Origin: Oscillospiraceae bacterium
Lineage (GTDB): Bacteria; Bacillota; Clostridia; Oscillospirales; Acutalibacteraceae
Direction of reading: 5' to 3'
Assembly (NCBI GenBank): GCA_031256825.1
Contig: JAIRPV010000027.1
Coordinates: forward strand, 21,320-85,319
DNA length: 64,000 nucleotides
The position numbers were made by a program, and so were the translations under genes. The notes below the pieces were generated by a model that saw only the letters and a list, made by a program, of their open reading frames with translations, did no database searches and was not told the DNA's origin. Shown here one piece after another: positions 31,229 to 39,855 of the stretch (positions are counted from its first letter, which is position 1; each line of letters opens with the position of its first letter).

Positions 31229-32110
31229 ATGCCAATCGGGGCGATTGCGGAGTTGATGACGGGGGGCGGGGTCTGCCTTTCGTTCGAGGTTTTTCCGCCG
31301 AAGCAGGCGGAAAATTTTGAGGCGGTGTCGCGCGCGGCGCTGGAAATCGCGGCGTTGCAGCCTTCGTTTATGAGCGTTACCTACGGCGCGGGCGGCACCA
31401 CCGACCGCTACACGCTGGCGGTTGCCCAGGAAATCCAGGAGAAACACGGTTTGCCGGCGCTGGCGCACCTGACCTGTATCGGGGCCGACCGGGCGGGGGT
31501 TCGCGCGCGGCTGGAGATTCTGCGCGCGGCGGGCGTGCGCAATATTATGGCGCTGCGCGGCGACCTGCCCGAGGGGCAAATGCCCGCCAGCGACTACCCT
31601 TACGCGGCGGATCTGGTGGCGGAGATCAAAGCGTTCGGCGGCTTTTGCGTTGGCGCGGCCTGTTACCCGGAGGGCCATGTGGAATGCGGCAGCCCCGCCG
31701 AAGACCGCCGGAACCTCAAAAAAAAGGTAGACGCCGGCGCGGATTTTTTGACGACACAGATGTTTTTTGACAATGATTTATTGTATAAGTTCCTGTATCA
31801 GATCCGCGAAATCGGCATTTCGGCGCCGGTTGCGGCGGGCATTATGCCGGTGACCAACGGCCGGCAAATTGCCCGGATTTGCAGGCTTTCCGGCACCTAC
31901 CTGCCCGCGCGTTTCCGCGCGATTGTGGATCAATATGGCGATTCGCCCGCCGCCATGCAACAGGCCGGGATTGTTTACGCCTGCGAGCAGATCGTTGATT
32001 TGCTGGCCAGCGGCGTGAACGCCATTCACGTTTACAGCATGAACAAGCCCGCTGTGGCAGCGGCAATCCGTGACAATTTAAAGCATCTGATAGGAGAATG
32101 CGCGTGCTGA
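31229..32110 (+). CDS. metF: 5,10-methylenetetrahydrofolate reductase
   Basis: Reduces 5,10-methylene-THF to 5-methyl-THF, the methyl donor for MetH. 293 residues with the TIM-barrel signatures SFEVFPPKQAENFE, MSVTYGAGGTTDRY, HLTCIGADRAGV, NIMALRGDLPEGQ, ACYPEGHVE, KKKVDAGADFLTTQMFFDN and AGIMPVTNGRQI. The C-terminal NAIHVYSMNKPAVAAA is typical. The start is ATG at 31229, seven bases after AAGGAGG; an upstream GTG would only add low-complexity residues. It overlaps metH, giving one operon for the last step of methionine synthesis. Confidence 0.94.
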   Translation: MPIGAIAELMTGGGVCLSFEVFPPKQAENFEAVSRAALEIAALQPSFMSVTYGAGGTTDRYTLAVAQEIQEKHGLPALAHLTCIGADRAGVRARLEILRAAGVRNIMALRGDLPEGQMPASDYPYAADLVAEIKAFGGFCVGAACYPEGHVECGSPAEDRRNLKKKVDAGADFLTTQMFFDNDLLYKFLYQIREIGISAPVAAGIMPVTNGRQIARICRLSGTYLPARFRAIVDQYGDSPAAMQQAGIVYACEQIVDLLASGVNAIHVYSMNKPAVAAAIRDNLKHLIGECAC

Positions 32111-34515
32111 ATTTATCTGATCCGATGATCCTCGACGGCGGCATGGGCACTTTGCTGCAACAGGCGGGGCTTGCCCCCGGCGAGCAGCCCGAACGCTGGA
32201 ATCTGCTTCGCCCCGACGATATCATCGCCATTCACCGGGCCTATCTGGAGGCCGGGGCGCAGGTGATGACCACCAACACCTTCGGCGCCAATCGGCTGAA
32301 ATACCCCGCAGACGGCGGCTGCGCTTTGGCGGACGTTATCGCGGCGGGGCTTCATTGCGCCAAAGCTGCGGCGGGCAAGCGCGCTGCCGTGGCGCTGGAC
32401 ATTGGCCCGACAGGCAAATTATTGGCTCCTTTGGGGCCGCTTGCGTTTGAGGACGCCGTTGCGATATTTCGCGAAATTGCGGAGATTGGCGCGGCCAACG
32501 GCGCTGATCTTTTGTTCATCGAGACAATGACAGACTTGCTGGAACTGCGCGCGGCGGTCATTGGCTGCAAGGAAGGCGCGCCCGGCCTGCCCATTTTCGC
32601 AAGCTTTACGGTGGAAGAAAACGGGCGCATGCTGACCGGCGCCACCCCTGCGGCGGCGGCGGTTATGCTGGAGAGCATGGGGGTTGCCGCGCTGGGGATC
32701 AATTGCGGGGCAGGGCCAGAACGGGCGCGGGGGATTGTGCCGCAGCTTGCGGCGCATTGCTCTGTGCCGGTTCTGGCGCAGCCCAACGCGGGGCTGCCGG
32801 AAGTCTGTCAAGGCCAAACCATTTACCCCCTTTCGCCGGAGGAGTTTGCCCGTCAAGGCGCGGCGCTTTACAGCCTGGGCGCAAGGCTGCTGGGCGGCTG
32901 CTGCGGCACCACTCCTGCGCACATTGCCGCGCTGGCGCGGGCTTTGGGAGAAGCGAGAGGTGTAAAGGCAAACGCTTGTCAGCTGCCGGCCGCGCCGGTG
33001 ATTTGCAGCGCCTCGGCGATCGTTGCCTTCGCGGAACCGACCGTACTCATCGGCGAGCGGATCAATCCAACGGGCAAGCCCAAGTTCCAACAGCATTTGC
33101 GGGCGGGCAACTGGGATTATCTGTTGGATGAGGCGCTCAGCCAGGAACAGGCGGGCGCGCAGGTGCTGGATGTGAACCTGGGCCTGCCGGGGATTGACGA
33201 GCGCGCGGCCATGCTGGAGGCCGTTACGCGCATTCAGCGGGCAACGGCGCTGCCTTTGCAGCTCGACAGCGCAAGCCCCGCGGTATTGGAGGCCGCTTTG
33301 CGGCGCTACCAGGGCAAAGCGCTGGTCAATTCCGTCAACGGCAAAGAAGAAAATATGCGGGCGGTGTTCCCGCTGATCCAGAAATATGGCGGGGTTGTGG
33401 TGGCGCTGCTGCTGGATGAAGTGGGGATCCCGGCAACAGCGGCGGGCCGCATGGCCATTGCCGAAAAAATCTATGCGACGGCGGCGGAATACGGCCTTGG
33501 CAAAGAAGATATCCTGATCGACGCGCTGACCATGACGGTGAGCGCGGAGCCGACGGGCGCGGTGGTGACGCTTGATGTGATGGAGCGCATCCACGCCATG
33601 GGCGGTTACACGGTTCTGGGGGTTTCGAACATCTCCTTCGGGCTGCCGCAGCGGGAATTCGTCAACGCCGCTTTTTTCACCATGGCGATGCAGCGGGGTC
33701 TGCGCGCGGCGATCATCAACCCCAAAAGCCCGGCGATGATGGCCGCTTATCACGCCGTCAAGCTGTTGAATAACAGGGACGCCAATGCTGTAAAGTATTT
33801 GGCCTTTACAGAGAGTTTGCCCGTGCAAGCAAATTCCTTGTCACCGTCGGCGGCGCAGGCGAAAGCCGTTGAAAAACCGGAGCTTCCGCCCCTGATGGAG
33901 GCGATTTTGCTCGGCCGGGAGGAAGCCGCGCTTTCGCTGGCCAACGCCGCGTTATTGCGCGAAAGCCCGCTGCAAATCATCCAGCAACTGGTGATTCCGG
34001 CGCTGGACGAAGTTGGGCTGCGCTTTGCGAAGGGGACGCTTTTTTTGCCGCAGCTGCTGCAAAGCGCGGCGGCAGCCAAGGCGGCGCTTGCCCTGTTGCA
34101 GGAAAAAATCCGTGAAAGCGGCAGCGGCGCGCCCGCAAAAGGGGCCATTGTGCTGGCCACCGTGCGGGGCGATATTCACGACATTGGCAAAAATATTGTG
34201 AAGACCCTTCTCGAAACTTATCATTTTGAAGTGACCGATTTGGGCAAAGATGTGCCGCCGGAGACCGTTTGCCGGGCTGTGACGGAAGGGCATGTTCCGC
34301 TGTGCGGCCTTTCGGCGCTGATGACCACCACCGTGCCTTCGATGGAGGCCACCATCCGATTGCTGCGCGAAAAAGCCCCCTGGTGCAAGGTGCTGGTGGG
34401 CGGCGCGGTGCTGACAAAGGCCTATGCCGACGAAATCGGCGCCGACGCTTATTGCGCCGACGCGATGGCAACGGTCCGGGCCGCGGAAGCAATGCTCAGC
34501 GGCGCGGCAGGGTGA
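32104..34515 (+). CDS. metH: Cobalamin-dependent methionine synthase, short form without reactivation domain
   Basis: Transfers a methyl group from methyl-THF to homocysteine through protein-bound methylcobalamin. 803 residues in three modules: homocysteine domain (1-300) with zinc cysteines C201 (NCGAGP) and C266/C267 (GGCCGTTP); pterin-binding barrel (about 310-580; GERINPTGKPKF, DVNLGLPGID, NSVNGKEENM, LIDALTMTVS); cap plus B12 domain (600-803) with the ligand motif DIHDIGKN (H692). The C-terminal AdoMet reactivation domain of E. coli MetH is absent, as in many Firmicutes. GTG at 32104 has AGGAG at good spacing; ATG at 32098 is only one base from it. Needs B12, linking it to the uptake operon at 21.2-28.1 kb. 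Several TGTAAAG/CTTTACA-type repeats lie inside. Confidence 0.93.
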   Translation: MLNLSDPMILDGGMGTLLQQAGLAPGEQPERWNLLRPDDIIAIHRAYLEAGAQVMTTNTFGANRLKYPADGGCALADVIAAGLHCAKAAAGKRAAVALDIGPTGKLLAPLGPLAFEDAVAIFREIAEIGAANGADLLFIETMTDLLELRAAVIGCKEGAPGLPIFASFTVEENGRMLTGATPAAAAVMLESMGVAALGINCGAGPERARGIVPQLAAHCSVPVLAQPNAGLPEVCQGQTIYPLSPEEFARQGAALYSLGARLLGGCCGTTPAHIAALARALGEARGVKANACQLPAAPVICSASAIVAFAEPTVLIGERINPTGKPKFQQHLRAGNWDYLLDEALSQEQAGAQVLDVNLGLPGIDERAAMLEAVTRIQRATALPLQLDSASPAVLEAALRRYQGKALVNSVNGKEENMRAVFPLIQKYGGVVVALLLDEVGIPATAAGRMAIAEKIYATAAEYGLGKEDILIDALTMTVSAEPTGAVVTLDVMERIHAMGGYTVLGVSNISFGLPQREFVNAAFFTMAMQRGLRAAIINPKSPAMMAAYHAVKLLNNRDANAVKYLAFTESLPVQANSLSPSAAQAKAVEKPELPPLMEAILLGREEAALSLANAALLRESPLQIIQQLVIPALDEVGLRFAKGTLFLPQLLQSAAAAKAALALLQEKIRESGSGAPAKGAIVLATVRGDIHDIGKNIVKTLLETYHFEVTDLGKDVPPETVCRAVTEGHVPLCGLSALMTTTVPSMEATIRLLREKAPWCKVLVGGAVLTKAYADEIGADAYCADAMATVRAAEAMLSGAAG
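33789..33810. repeat. 22-nt palindrome TGTAAAG-N8-CTTTACA (inside metH)
   Basis: The spacer TATTTGGC makes it closely similar to the copy upstream of metF. It lies in the linker between the pterin and cap domains. Confidence 0.75.
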
Positions 34516-34517
34516 TT

Positions 34518-35240
34518 TCAGCAGTCGGCGTTCAATGTTAAAAACAGCGGCAGGCCGACCAAAACGCCGCAGGCGGGCTGGAAGCAAACCGCAACGCCGC
34601 GCAGGGGCAGCGCGCCGCAGCAAAAATATTCCCGCCAGGCGTGCTCGCCCAGCGCACCGCAGAAGTTCCCCCGGGCGCAAAGCAGCTGCACGGCGGGGCA
34701 GCGCTCCGACTCCGGGCTGTTGATCCAAATCGCCCCTTCGGGCACGCTTGCGATGCGCTCTTCTTCCCAAAGGCCCGCCGCTTCCCGTTCCACAACCAGC
34801 TCCTCGGCTCGGCCGCTCCGGCCGGCCGGCGGCTCATGCGCGTAAAACAGCCCCTCCAGTTCATAAAAGCCCCCGGGATAAAAGCGCGCGCCGGGGCAAG
34901 CGCGGCGCAGCTGGCCGCTTTGGCGCAGATGCTGCAGGATGCGGCGGCGCTGATACATTTCGTTTTTGTCCATCAGCGCTTCGTTGTAGCGCGTTTCTGA
35001 TCCATCGGTGGATACATGCGGGATGAACGGTGGCTCTTCCGGTTCGCGCAGGATCTCGCCTTCCTTGAGCCTGGGTTTTGGCGGCTTTGGCGGGGGAATG
35101 TGCAGATCAGAATTGTTGTGCGTGCTGCGCGTGGCGCTGTGTTTGATCATCACAAAGCGCGCTTCGGGCAGTTGCCGATAGAGCTGAAAAATTTTTTCGT
35201 GCGCGTCGTAGACAAAGAATTCCAAATCCTGTATCGCCAT
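34518..35240 (-). CDS. Hypothetical protein, 240 aa
   Basis: I do not recognise this protein. The N-terminus (MAIQDLEFFVYDAHEKIFQL, then YRQLPEARFVMIKHS) is followed by a Pro/Lys-rich segment (about 45-75), a helical Arg/Gln region (95-125) and a C-terminal half with several cysteines (RCPAVQLLCARGNFCGAL, YFCCGALPL). It is probably cytosolic; no signal or membrane segment. The start at 35240 follows GGTGGTGG. It converges with metH with a 2-bp gap and is divergent from dnaA. Confidence 0.7.
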   Translation of the reverse strand: MAIQDLEFFVYDAHEKIFQLYRQLPEARFVMIKHSATRSTHNNSDLHIPPPKPPKPRLKEGEILREPEEPPFIPHVSTDGSETRYNEALMDKNEMYQRRRILQHLRQSGQLRRACPGARFYPGGFYELEGLFYAHEPPAGRSGRAEELVVEREAAGLWEEERIASVPEGAIWINSPESERCPAVQLLCARGNFCGALGEHAWREYFCCGALPLRGVAVCFQPACGVLVGLPLFLTLNADC

Positions 35241-35316
35241 TCCACCACCCCTTTTCAATGGTATGCGATTTCACAATTTAATAGACTGCTAACTTTCAAA
35301 ATCCGTCAAAAAATGA

Positions 35317-35345
35317 TTGAAATAAAAGCGAAAATGTGATAGACT
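35317..35345 (+). promoter_or_regulatory. Candidate dnaA promoter
   Basis: TTGAAA (35317-35322), 17-bp spacer, TAGACT (35340-35345). No TTATCCACA-type DnaA boxes are seen in the 250-bp intergenic region. Confidence 0.5.
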
Positions 35346-35491
35346 AGATAACAGGCGTTTCGATGTTAGACTGGATGCGATCCCTTGATGGCTTCTTGCC
35401 ATGCGTTGGCCGGGAGCCGTGTTTTCGGCGTTAGCGGACGGATTTGCCATCTGCTGCTTCATGTCTATTCTTGCTTGCGGGGAGCGATTGC

Positions 35492-36811
35492 ATGGACGAG
35501 TTCCACAGTATGTACGAACTGGTGAAGGCCAAGCTGCGCGAAGAACTTTCAGAAACCATCTTTGATGTGTGGCTGAGCGAAATGCGGCCGCTCCGTTTTG
35601 AAGACGGCGTGGCCACCCTTGCTTTGCCGGAGTTCAAGCGCAAAGTAACCGAACAAAAATTTATTGAGCCCCTGCACCGCGCGTTCACGGCGGCGCTGGG
35701 GTTCGATGTGGAAATTATCCTCGTCGATCCCCCGCCTATGAACCCGGAGCCGGCGCCCGCCGCGCAGGCGGCCTCCTCCGCCGGGCGGCTGCCGCAGGGG
35801 CACGAGGGGAATACGTTTGAGACATTTGTTGTCGGCGGCTCAAACAAGTTTGCCCACGCGGCGTCTTTGGCGGTGTCCGCAACGCCCGGCAAGGCCTATA
35901 ACCCGCTGTTTATTTACGGCAACTCGGGCCTTGGCAAAACGCACCTGCTCAGCGCGATTTTCCACGAGCTAAAGGCCGGCTTTCCCCGGGTGAACATCAT
36001 CTACACCACCGGCGAAGAGTTTACCAACGAAGTCATTCGTTCGATCCAGTTCAAATCGACCGCCGAACTTCACCAAAAATACCGCACCGCCGACGTGCTG
36101 CTGATGGACGACGTGCAGTTTATCGCGGGGAAAGAGGCCACGCAGGAGGAGTTCTTCCATACGTTCAACGCGCTGACGCAGAGCGGGCGGCAGATTGTGC
36201 TCAGTTCCGATAAACCGCCGAAAGATATGCTGACGCTGGAAGATCGCTTGCGCAGCCGGTTTGATGCGGGGCTGATTGCCGACATACAGCCGCCGGACAT
36301 TGAAACCCGCATCGCCATCGTAAAGCGCAAGGCGGCCGATACCAATTTCGAGCTTTCCGACGACATTGTGGATTACATCGCCCGCAAGCTCAAGAGCAAT
36401 ATCCGCCAGCTGGAAGGCGCGGTCAACCGCATCGAAGCCATGGTGACCATGCGCGGCATGCCGCTGAATCTCCACACGGCCCAGCATGCCATCAGCGACA
36501 TCGAAAGCCAGGAGCGGCCCATTCCTGTGACCATTGAGCGCATTATTGAAGAAACCGCGCGGCATTTTTCGCTGACGGCCGCCGATTTGCGCTCCAAGCG
36601 CCGCAGCGCCGACATTTCTCATGCCCGCCAGGTATCGATGTATATCATCAGCCAGATGACCGGCCTTTCAACAAAAGCCATCGGCGCCGAATTTTCCCGC
36701 GATCACTCCACCGTGGTCTATGCCCTGCGGGAACTGCGCGGCGAGCTGCTGCGCGACGCGAGCCTGCGCAAGGTGATCAACGAGATCACAAAAACGGTGC
36801 AGGAGAATTGA
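35492..36811 (+). CDS. dnaA: Chromosomal replication initiator protein DnaA
   Basis: 439 residues with all four domains: domain I (1-75: DEFHSMYELVKAKLREELSE, FDVWLSEMRPL), a short disordered linker (80-110), AAA+ core (about 112-330; Walker A GNSGLGKTHLL, Walker B LLMDDVQFIAGK, sensor I LSSDKPP, arginine finger region DRLRSRFDAGL) and the DNA-binding domain IV (340-439; ARQVSMYIISQMTGLSTKAIGAEFSRDHSTVVYA). It starts at 35492 after GGGGAG. Unusually it is followed not by dnaN but by dapF, and no rpmH, rnpA, recF or gyr genes are near, so it appears detached from the standard origin cluster. Intact and presumably functional. Confidence 0.95.
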   Translation: MDEFHSMYELVKAKLREELSETIFDVWLSEMRPLRFEDGVATLALPEFKRKVTEQKFIEPLHRAFTAALGFDVEIILVDPPPMNPEPAPAAQAASSAGRLPQGHEGNTFETFVVGGSNKFAHAASLAVSATPGKAYNPLFIYGNSGLGKTHLLSAIFHELKAGFPRVNIIYTTGEEFTNEVIRSIQFKSTAELHQKYRTADVLLMDDVQFIAGKEATQEEFFHTFNALTQSGRQIVLSSDKPPKDMLTLEDRLRSRFDAGLIADIQPPDIETRIAIVKRKAADTNFELSDDIVDYIARKLKSNIRQLEGAVNRIEAMVTMRGMPLNLHTAQHAISDIESQERPIPVTIERIIEETARHFSLTAADLRSKRRSADISHARQVSMYIISQMTGLSTKAIGAEFSRDHSTVVYALRELRGELLRDASLRKVINEITKTVQEN

Positions 36812-36903
36812 ACGGGGGCAGGGATCCGGGGGCAAGAGGCATGCCGGGTCTGTTTTCGGGTATCATAATCAGGGAGAAATCGCGTCTGAAAGGGGAGGGT
36901 TCT

Positions 36904-37773
36904 ATGCGCTTCACAAAAATGCACGGCTGCGGCAACGACTATATCTATATCAACTGCTTTGAAGAACAGGCGGCGGATCCCGAGCGGCTGGCTGTGGCGG
37001 TCAGCGATCGCCATTTTGGCGTGGGCGCCGACGGGCTGGTGCTGATCTGCCCTTCAGACACGGCGGATTTTAAAATGCGCATGTTCAACGCCGACGGCAG
37101 CGAGGGCAAAATGTGCGGCAACGCGGCCCGCTGCGTGGCAAAATATGTGTATGACTTTGGCATGACACAAAAAGACGTGATTGCGCTGGAGACCCTGGCG
37201 GGGATCAAACGCATTCAGCTGCACGCAAAAAACGGCAAAATGGCCGCCGCAACCGTTGATATGGGCGCGCCCCTGCTGCGGCCCGAAGAGATCCCCGCGC
37301 GGGCGGAACAGCTGGAAGGCCTGACGGCAATCGTCGGGCAGCACCTGGGCTTGCCGGATGACAACGACCTGGATGTGACCTGCGTGAGCATGGGCAACCC
37401 GCACTGCGTTGCTTTTGTGGAGGACACAGAAGCTTTTCCGCTGGAAACCGTTGGCCCGCTGATCGAGCGCCACGCCTGGTTCCCCGAGCGGGTGAACGCG
37501 GAATTTGTGCGGGTGATTGGCCGCACGGAACTCCAGATGCGCGTTTGGGAGCGCGGATCGGGCGAAACCTGGGCCTGCGGCACAGGCGCCTGCGCAAGCG
37601 CCGTGGCCTGCGTCTTAAATGGCCGCTGCGACAAAGACGCCGATATCACCGTGCACCTGCGCGGCGGCGATTTGGTGATCCGCTGGGATTCCGCACGCGA
37701 CACGGTGCTCATGACCGGGCCGGCGGCCTTTGTCTGCCGGGGGGAACTGCTGCTGGAGCAAGCGGCGCGATAA
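36904..37773 (+). CDS. dapF: Diaminopimelate epimerase
   Basis: Interconverts LL- and meso-diaminopimelate for peptidoglycan and lysine. 289 residues with the two catalytic cysteines in MCGNAARC (C71) and WACGTGACASA (C225), N-terminal MHGCGNDYIYIN, and GNPHCVAFVED. The start at 36904 follows AAAGGGGAGGG. With dapL 160 bp downstream it forms the LL-DAP aminotransferase route. A terminator separates the two genes. Confidence 0.95.
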   Translation: MRFTKMHGCGNDYIYINCFEEQAADPERLAVAVSDRHFGVGADGLVLICPSDTADFKMRMFNADGSEGKMCGNAARCVAKYVYDFGMTQKDVIALETLAGIKRIQLHAKNGKMAAATVDMGAPLLRPEEIPARAEQLEGLTAIVGQHLGLPDDNDLDVTCVSMGNPHCVAFVEDTEAFPLETVGPLIERHAWFPERVNAEFVRVIGRTELQMRVWERGSGETWACGTGACASAVACVLNGRCDKDADITVHLRGGDLVIRWDSARDTVLMTGPAAFVCRGELLLEQAAR

Positions 37774-37818
37774 AGCGCCTGGCCAAAACCGGCGCGCTCG
37801 TCTAAAAAAGCAAAAACA

Positions 37819-37849
37819 AAGGCCGACCGCGTTTTCGCGGCCGACTTTT
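37819..37849 (+). terminator. Terminator between dapF and dapL
   Basis: GGCCGACCGCG, TTTT loop, CGCGGCCGAC, then TTTTT. Confidence 0.75.
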
Positions 37850-37875
37850 TATGAAGGGGCCGCTCAAAAAAACAT

Positions 37876-37904
37876 TTGCATTTCCCCGCGAAATATAGTA
37901 TAAT
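37876..37904 (+). promoter_or_regulatory. dapL promoter
   Basis: TTGCAT (37876-37881), 17-bp spacer, TATAAT (37899-37904). Confidence 0.82.
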
Positions 37905-37933
37905 AAAAGCTCAATCAAAAGGGAGGGCGCGCC

Positions 37934-39112
37934 ATGACCATCAACCAAAACTTTTTGCGGCTCAAAAAAAATTACCTCTTTGCCGAAATTGGCAGGAAGG
38001 TGCGCGAATACGCCGGCCAAAACCCTTCGGCTGCTATCATCCGCCTGGGCATTGGCGATGTGACGCGCCCGCTGCCCCCGGCGGCCATTGCCGCCATGCA
38101 CAGGGCGGTGGATGATATGTCCCGCGCGGAAACGTTTGTGGGCTATCCCACGGACTACGGCCTGCATTTTTTAGAAGACGCGATTCAGGCGGACTATGCC
38201 CGGCGCGGCGTCAGCATTGCGCTGGATGAGATTTTTATCAGCGACGGCGCGAAAAGCGATACGGGCAATATCGGCGATCTCTTCGGCGCGGAAAATATCG
38301 TGGCCGTCTGCGATCCCATTTATCCGGTCTATGTTGACACCAACCTCATGGCCGGGCGCGAGATGTTCTCGATTGTTTGCGACGCGGCGCACGATTTTGC
38401 CCCGCAGCTGCCGCAGCGGCACGCCGACGTGGTATATCTTTGTTCGCCGAACAACCCAACGGGCATGGCCATGGACGCCGCGCAGCTGAAACGTTGGGTG
38501 GACTGGGCCAATGAGCGCGGCAGCGTGCTGCTGTTCGACGGGGCTTACGAGGCCTATATCACCGATCCCAAGCTGCCGCGCAGCATCTACGAAATTCCGG
38601 GCGCGCGCACCTGTGCTGTGGAGTTTCGCTCGTTCAGCAAAACGGCGGGATTTACGGGCGTGCGCTGCGCCTATACCGTGATACCGAAAGAGCTTTTGGC
38701 GGGGGAGACCAGCCTCAACGCCCTCTGGGCGCGGCGGCAGGCCTCAAAATTCAACGGCGTGAGCTATATTACCCAGCGCGGGGCGGAAGCCACGTTGTCC
38801 GGCGAAGGGCGCGCGCAGGTTGCCCAGACCATTCAATATTATTTGCGCAACGCCAAAACGATCCGCGACGGCCTGTGCGCGGCGGGCTTTTCGGTCTGGG
38901 GCGGGGTGAATTCCCCCTATGTCTGGTTCCGCGCGCCCAATGGCCTTTCTTCCTGGGCGCTGTTCGATCAGCTGCTGCACGAGGTTCAGATTGTTGGCAC
39001 CCCCGGCAGCGGCTTTGGCCCGGCGGGCGAAGGCTGTTTCCGGTTAACCGGCTTTGGCACGGCGGAGCACACGGCGGAAGCTGTGGAACGGATCCGCAAA
39101 AGGTATGCCTGA
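37934..39112 (+). CDS. dapL: LL-diaminopimelate aminotransferase
   Basis: Converts tetrahydrodipicolinate directly to LL-DAP with glutamate as amino donor, bypassing the succinyl/acetyl branches. 392 residues, class I PLP aminotransferase: INQNFLRLKKNYLFAEIGRKV (dapL-specific start), RLGIGDVTRPLPP, FVGYPTDYGLHFLE, DPIYPVYVDTNLMAG, LCSPNNPTG, FDGAYEAYI and the PLP lysine in FRSFSKTAGFTGVRCAY. It has its own promoter. Supplies the substrate of DapF just upstream. Confidence 0.94.
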   Translation: MTINQNFLRLKKNYLFAEIGRKVREYAGQNPSAAIIRLGIGDVTRPLPPAAIAAMHRAVDDMSRAETFVGYPTDYGLHFLEDAIQADYARRGVSIALDEIFISDGAKSDTGNIGDLFGAENIVAVCDPIYPVYVDTNLMAGREMFSIVCDAAHDFAPQLPQRHADVVYLCSPNNPTGMAMDAAQLKRWVDWANERGSVLLFDGAYEAYITDPKLPRSIYEIPGARTCAVEFRSFSKTAGFTGVRCAYTVIPKELLAGETSLNALWARRQASKFNGVSYITQRGAEATLSGEGRAQVAQTIQYYLRNAKTIRDGLCAAGFSVWGGVNSPYVWFRAPNGLSSWALFDQLLHEVQIVGTPGSGFGPAGEGCFRLTGFGTAEHTAEAVERIRKRYA

Positions 39113-39178
39113 GCGCGGCGGCCCCGGGCGTCCTGCGCTTTCTTGCAAAAAAAATCCTCAAAAAAGGAGGGGCGCTCC

Positions 39179-39838
39179 ATGTCGCTCAACGCTTTTTTCT
39201 TCCCCCTGTCGTGCAGCCTCCTGAGCTTTGGGGCGCTGCCATTGCTGGCGCTGTTTTATGGGGCATATTTGTTCCAGCTTTTTCATATGAAAAAACAGGG
39301 CGTCGCGGCGGATCTTCTGGGCAGCGGCGGCAAGCCCCACGCGGCATTCGAAAAAGCGCTGAAAATCTTCACTTACGCGGGCGCTTTTGTGCAGCTTCTC
39401 AACGCGCTGTTCCTGTTCCCCGGCATGGTGACCTCCGCCGTTTTTGTTCTGAACGATCCAAAGATGCAGCGCCTTTGGGAGCGCGCGTCCGGTGTTTCCG
39501 CCGTGTGCGGCCTGGCGGCCATGGCGCTGGGCGCGGGCATATTTATCGCGGCCATCGCGGCCATGGGTATGAACTGGCGCGCGGGATGCAGCGAAGGGCA
39601 GGGGACGCAGTTGGTGACGACGGGGGTCTATGCCCACAGCCGCAACCCGGCCTTTTTGGGCTTTGATCTGCTCTATATTGGCTGCTTTTTCGCGTGCCCC
39701 AGCGTTTTTGGCCTTCTGCTGGCCGTGGCCGCGCCGGTGATGTTCCATCACCAAATCCGCACGGAAGAGCGGTTTTGCGCGGCGGCGTTCGGGGAAGAAT
39801 ATCAAGCGTATCAGGCGAAGGTAAAAAGGTATTTTTGA
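39179..39838 (+). CDS. Membrane methyltransferase of the isoprenylcysteine carboxyl-methyltransferase (ICMT/PEMT) family
   Basis: 219 residues with about five hydrophobic segments and the family C-terminal signature: TTGVYAHSRNPAFLGFDLLYIG, then a hydrophobic helix, HHQIRTEERFCAAAFGEEYQAY and KRYF. This RxPxY-like/EE motif binds S-adenosylmethionine at the membrane. Bacterial members methylate various lipids or isoprenoids; the substrate here is unknown. ATG at 39179 follows AAAAGGAGG. The FMN reductase gene follows 17 bp later with its own ribosome site, so they may be cotranscribed. Confidence 0.8.
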   Translation: MSLNAFFFPLSCSLLSFGALPLLALFYGAYLFQLFHMKKQGVAADLLGSGGKPHAAFEKALKIFTYAGAFVQLLNALFLFPGMVTSAVFVLNDPKMQRLWERASGVSAVCGLAAMALGAGIFIAAIAAMGMNWRAGCSEGQGTQLVTTGVYAHSRNPAFLGFDLLYIGCFFACPSVFGLLLAVAAPVMFHHQIRTEERFCAAAFGEEYQAYQAKVKRYF

Positions 39839-39855
39839 CAACAGGAGGAGTTCCC

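Noticed and set aside
35241..35491. Replication origin next to dnaA.
   Set aside because: No cluster of TTATCCACA-like boxes or AT-rich unwinding region is visible and dnaN is absent.
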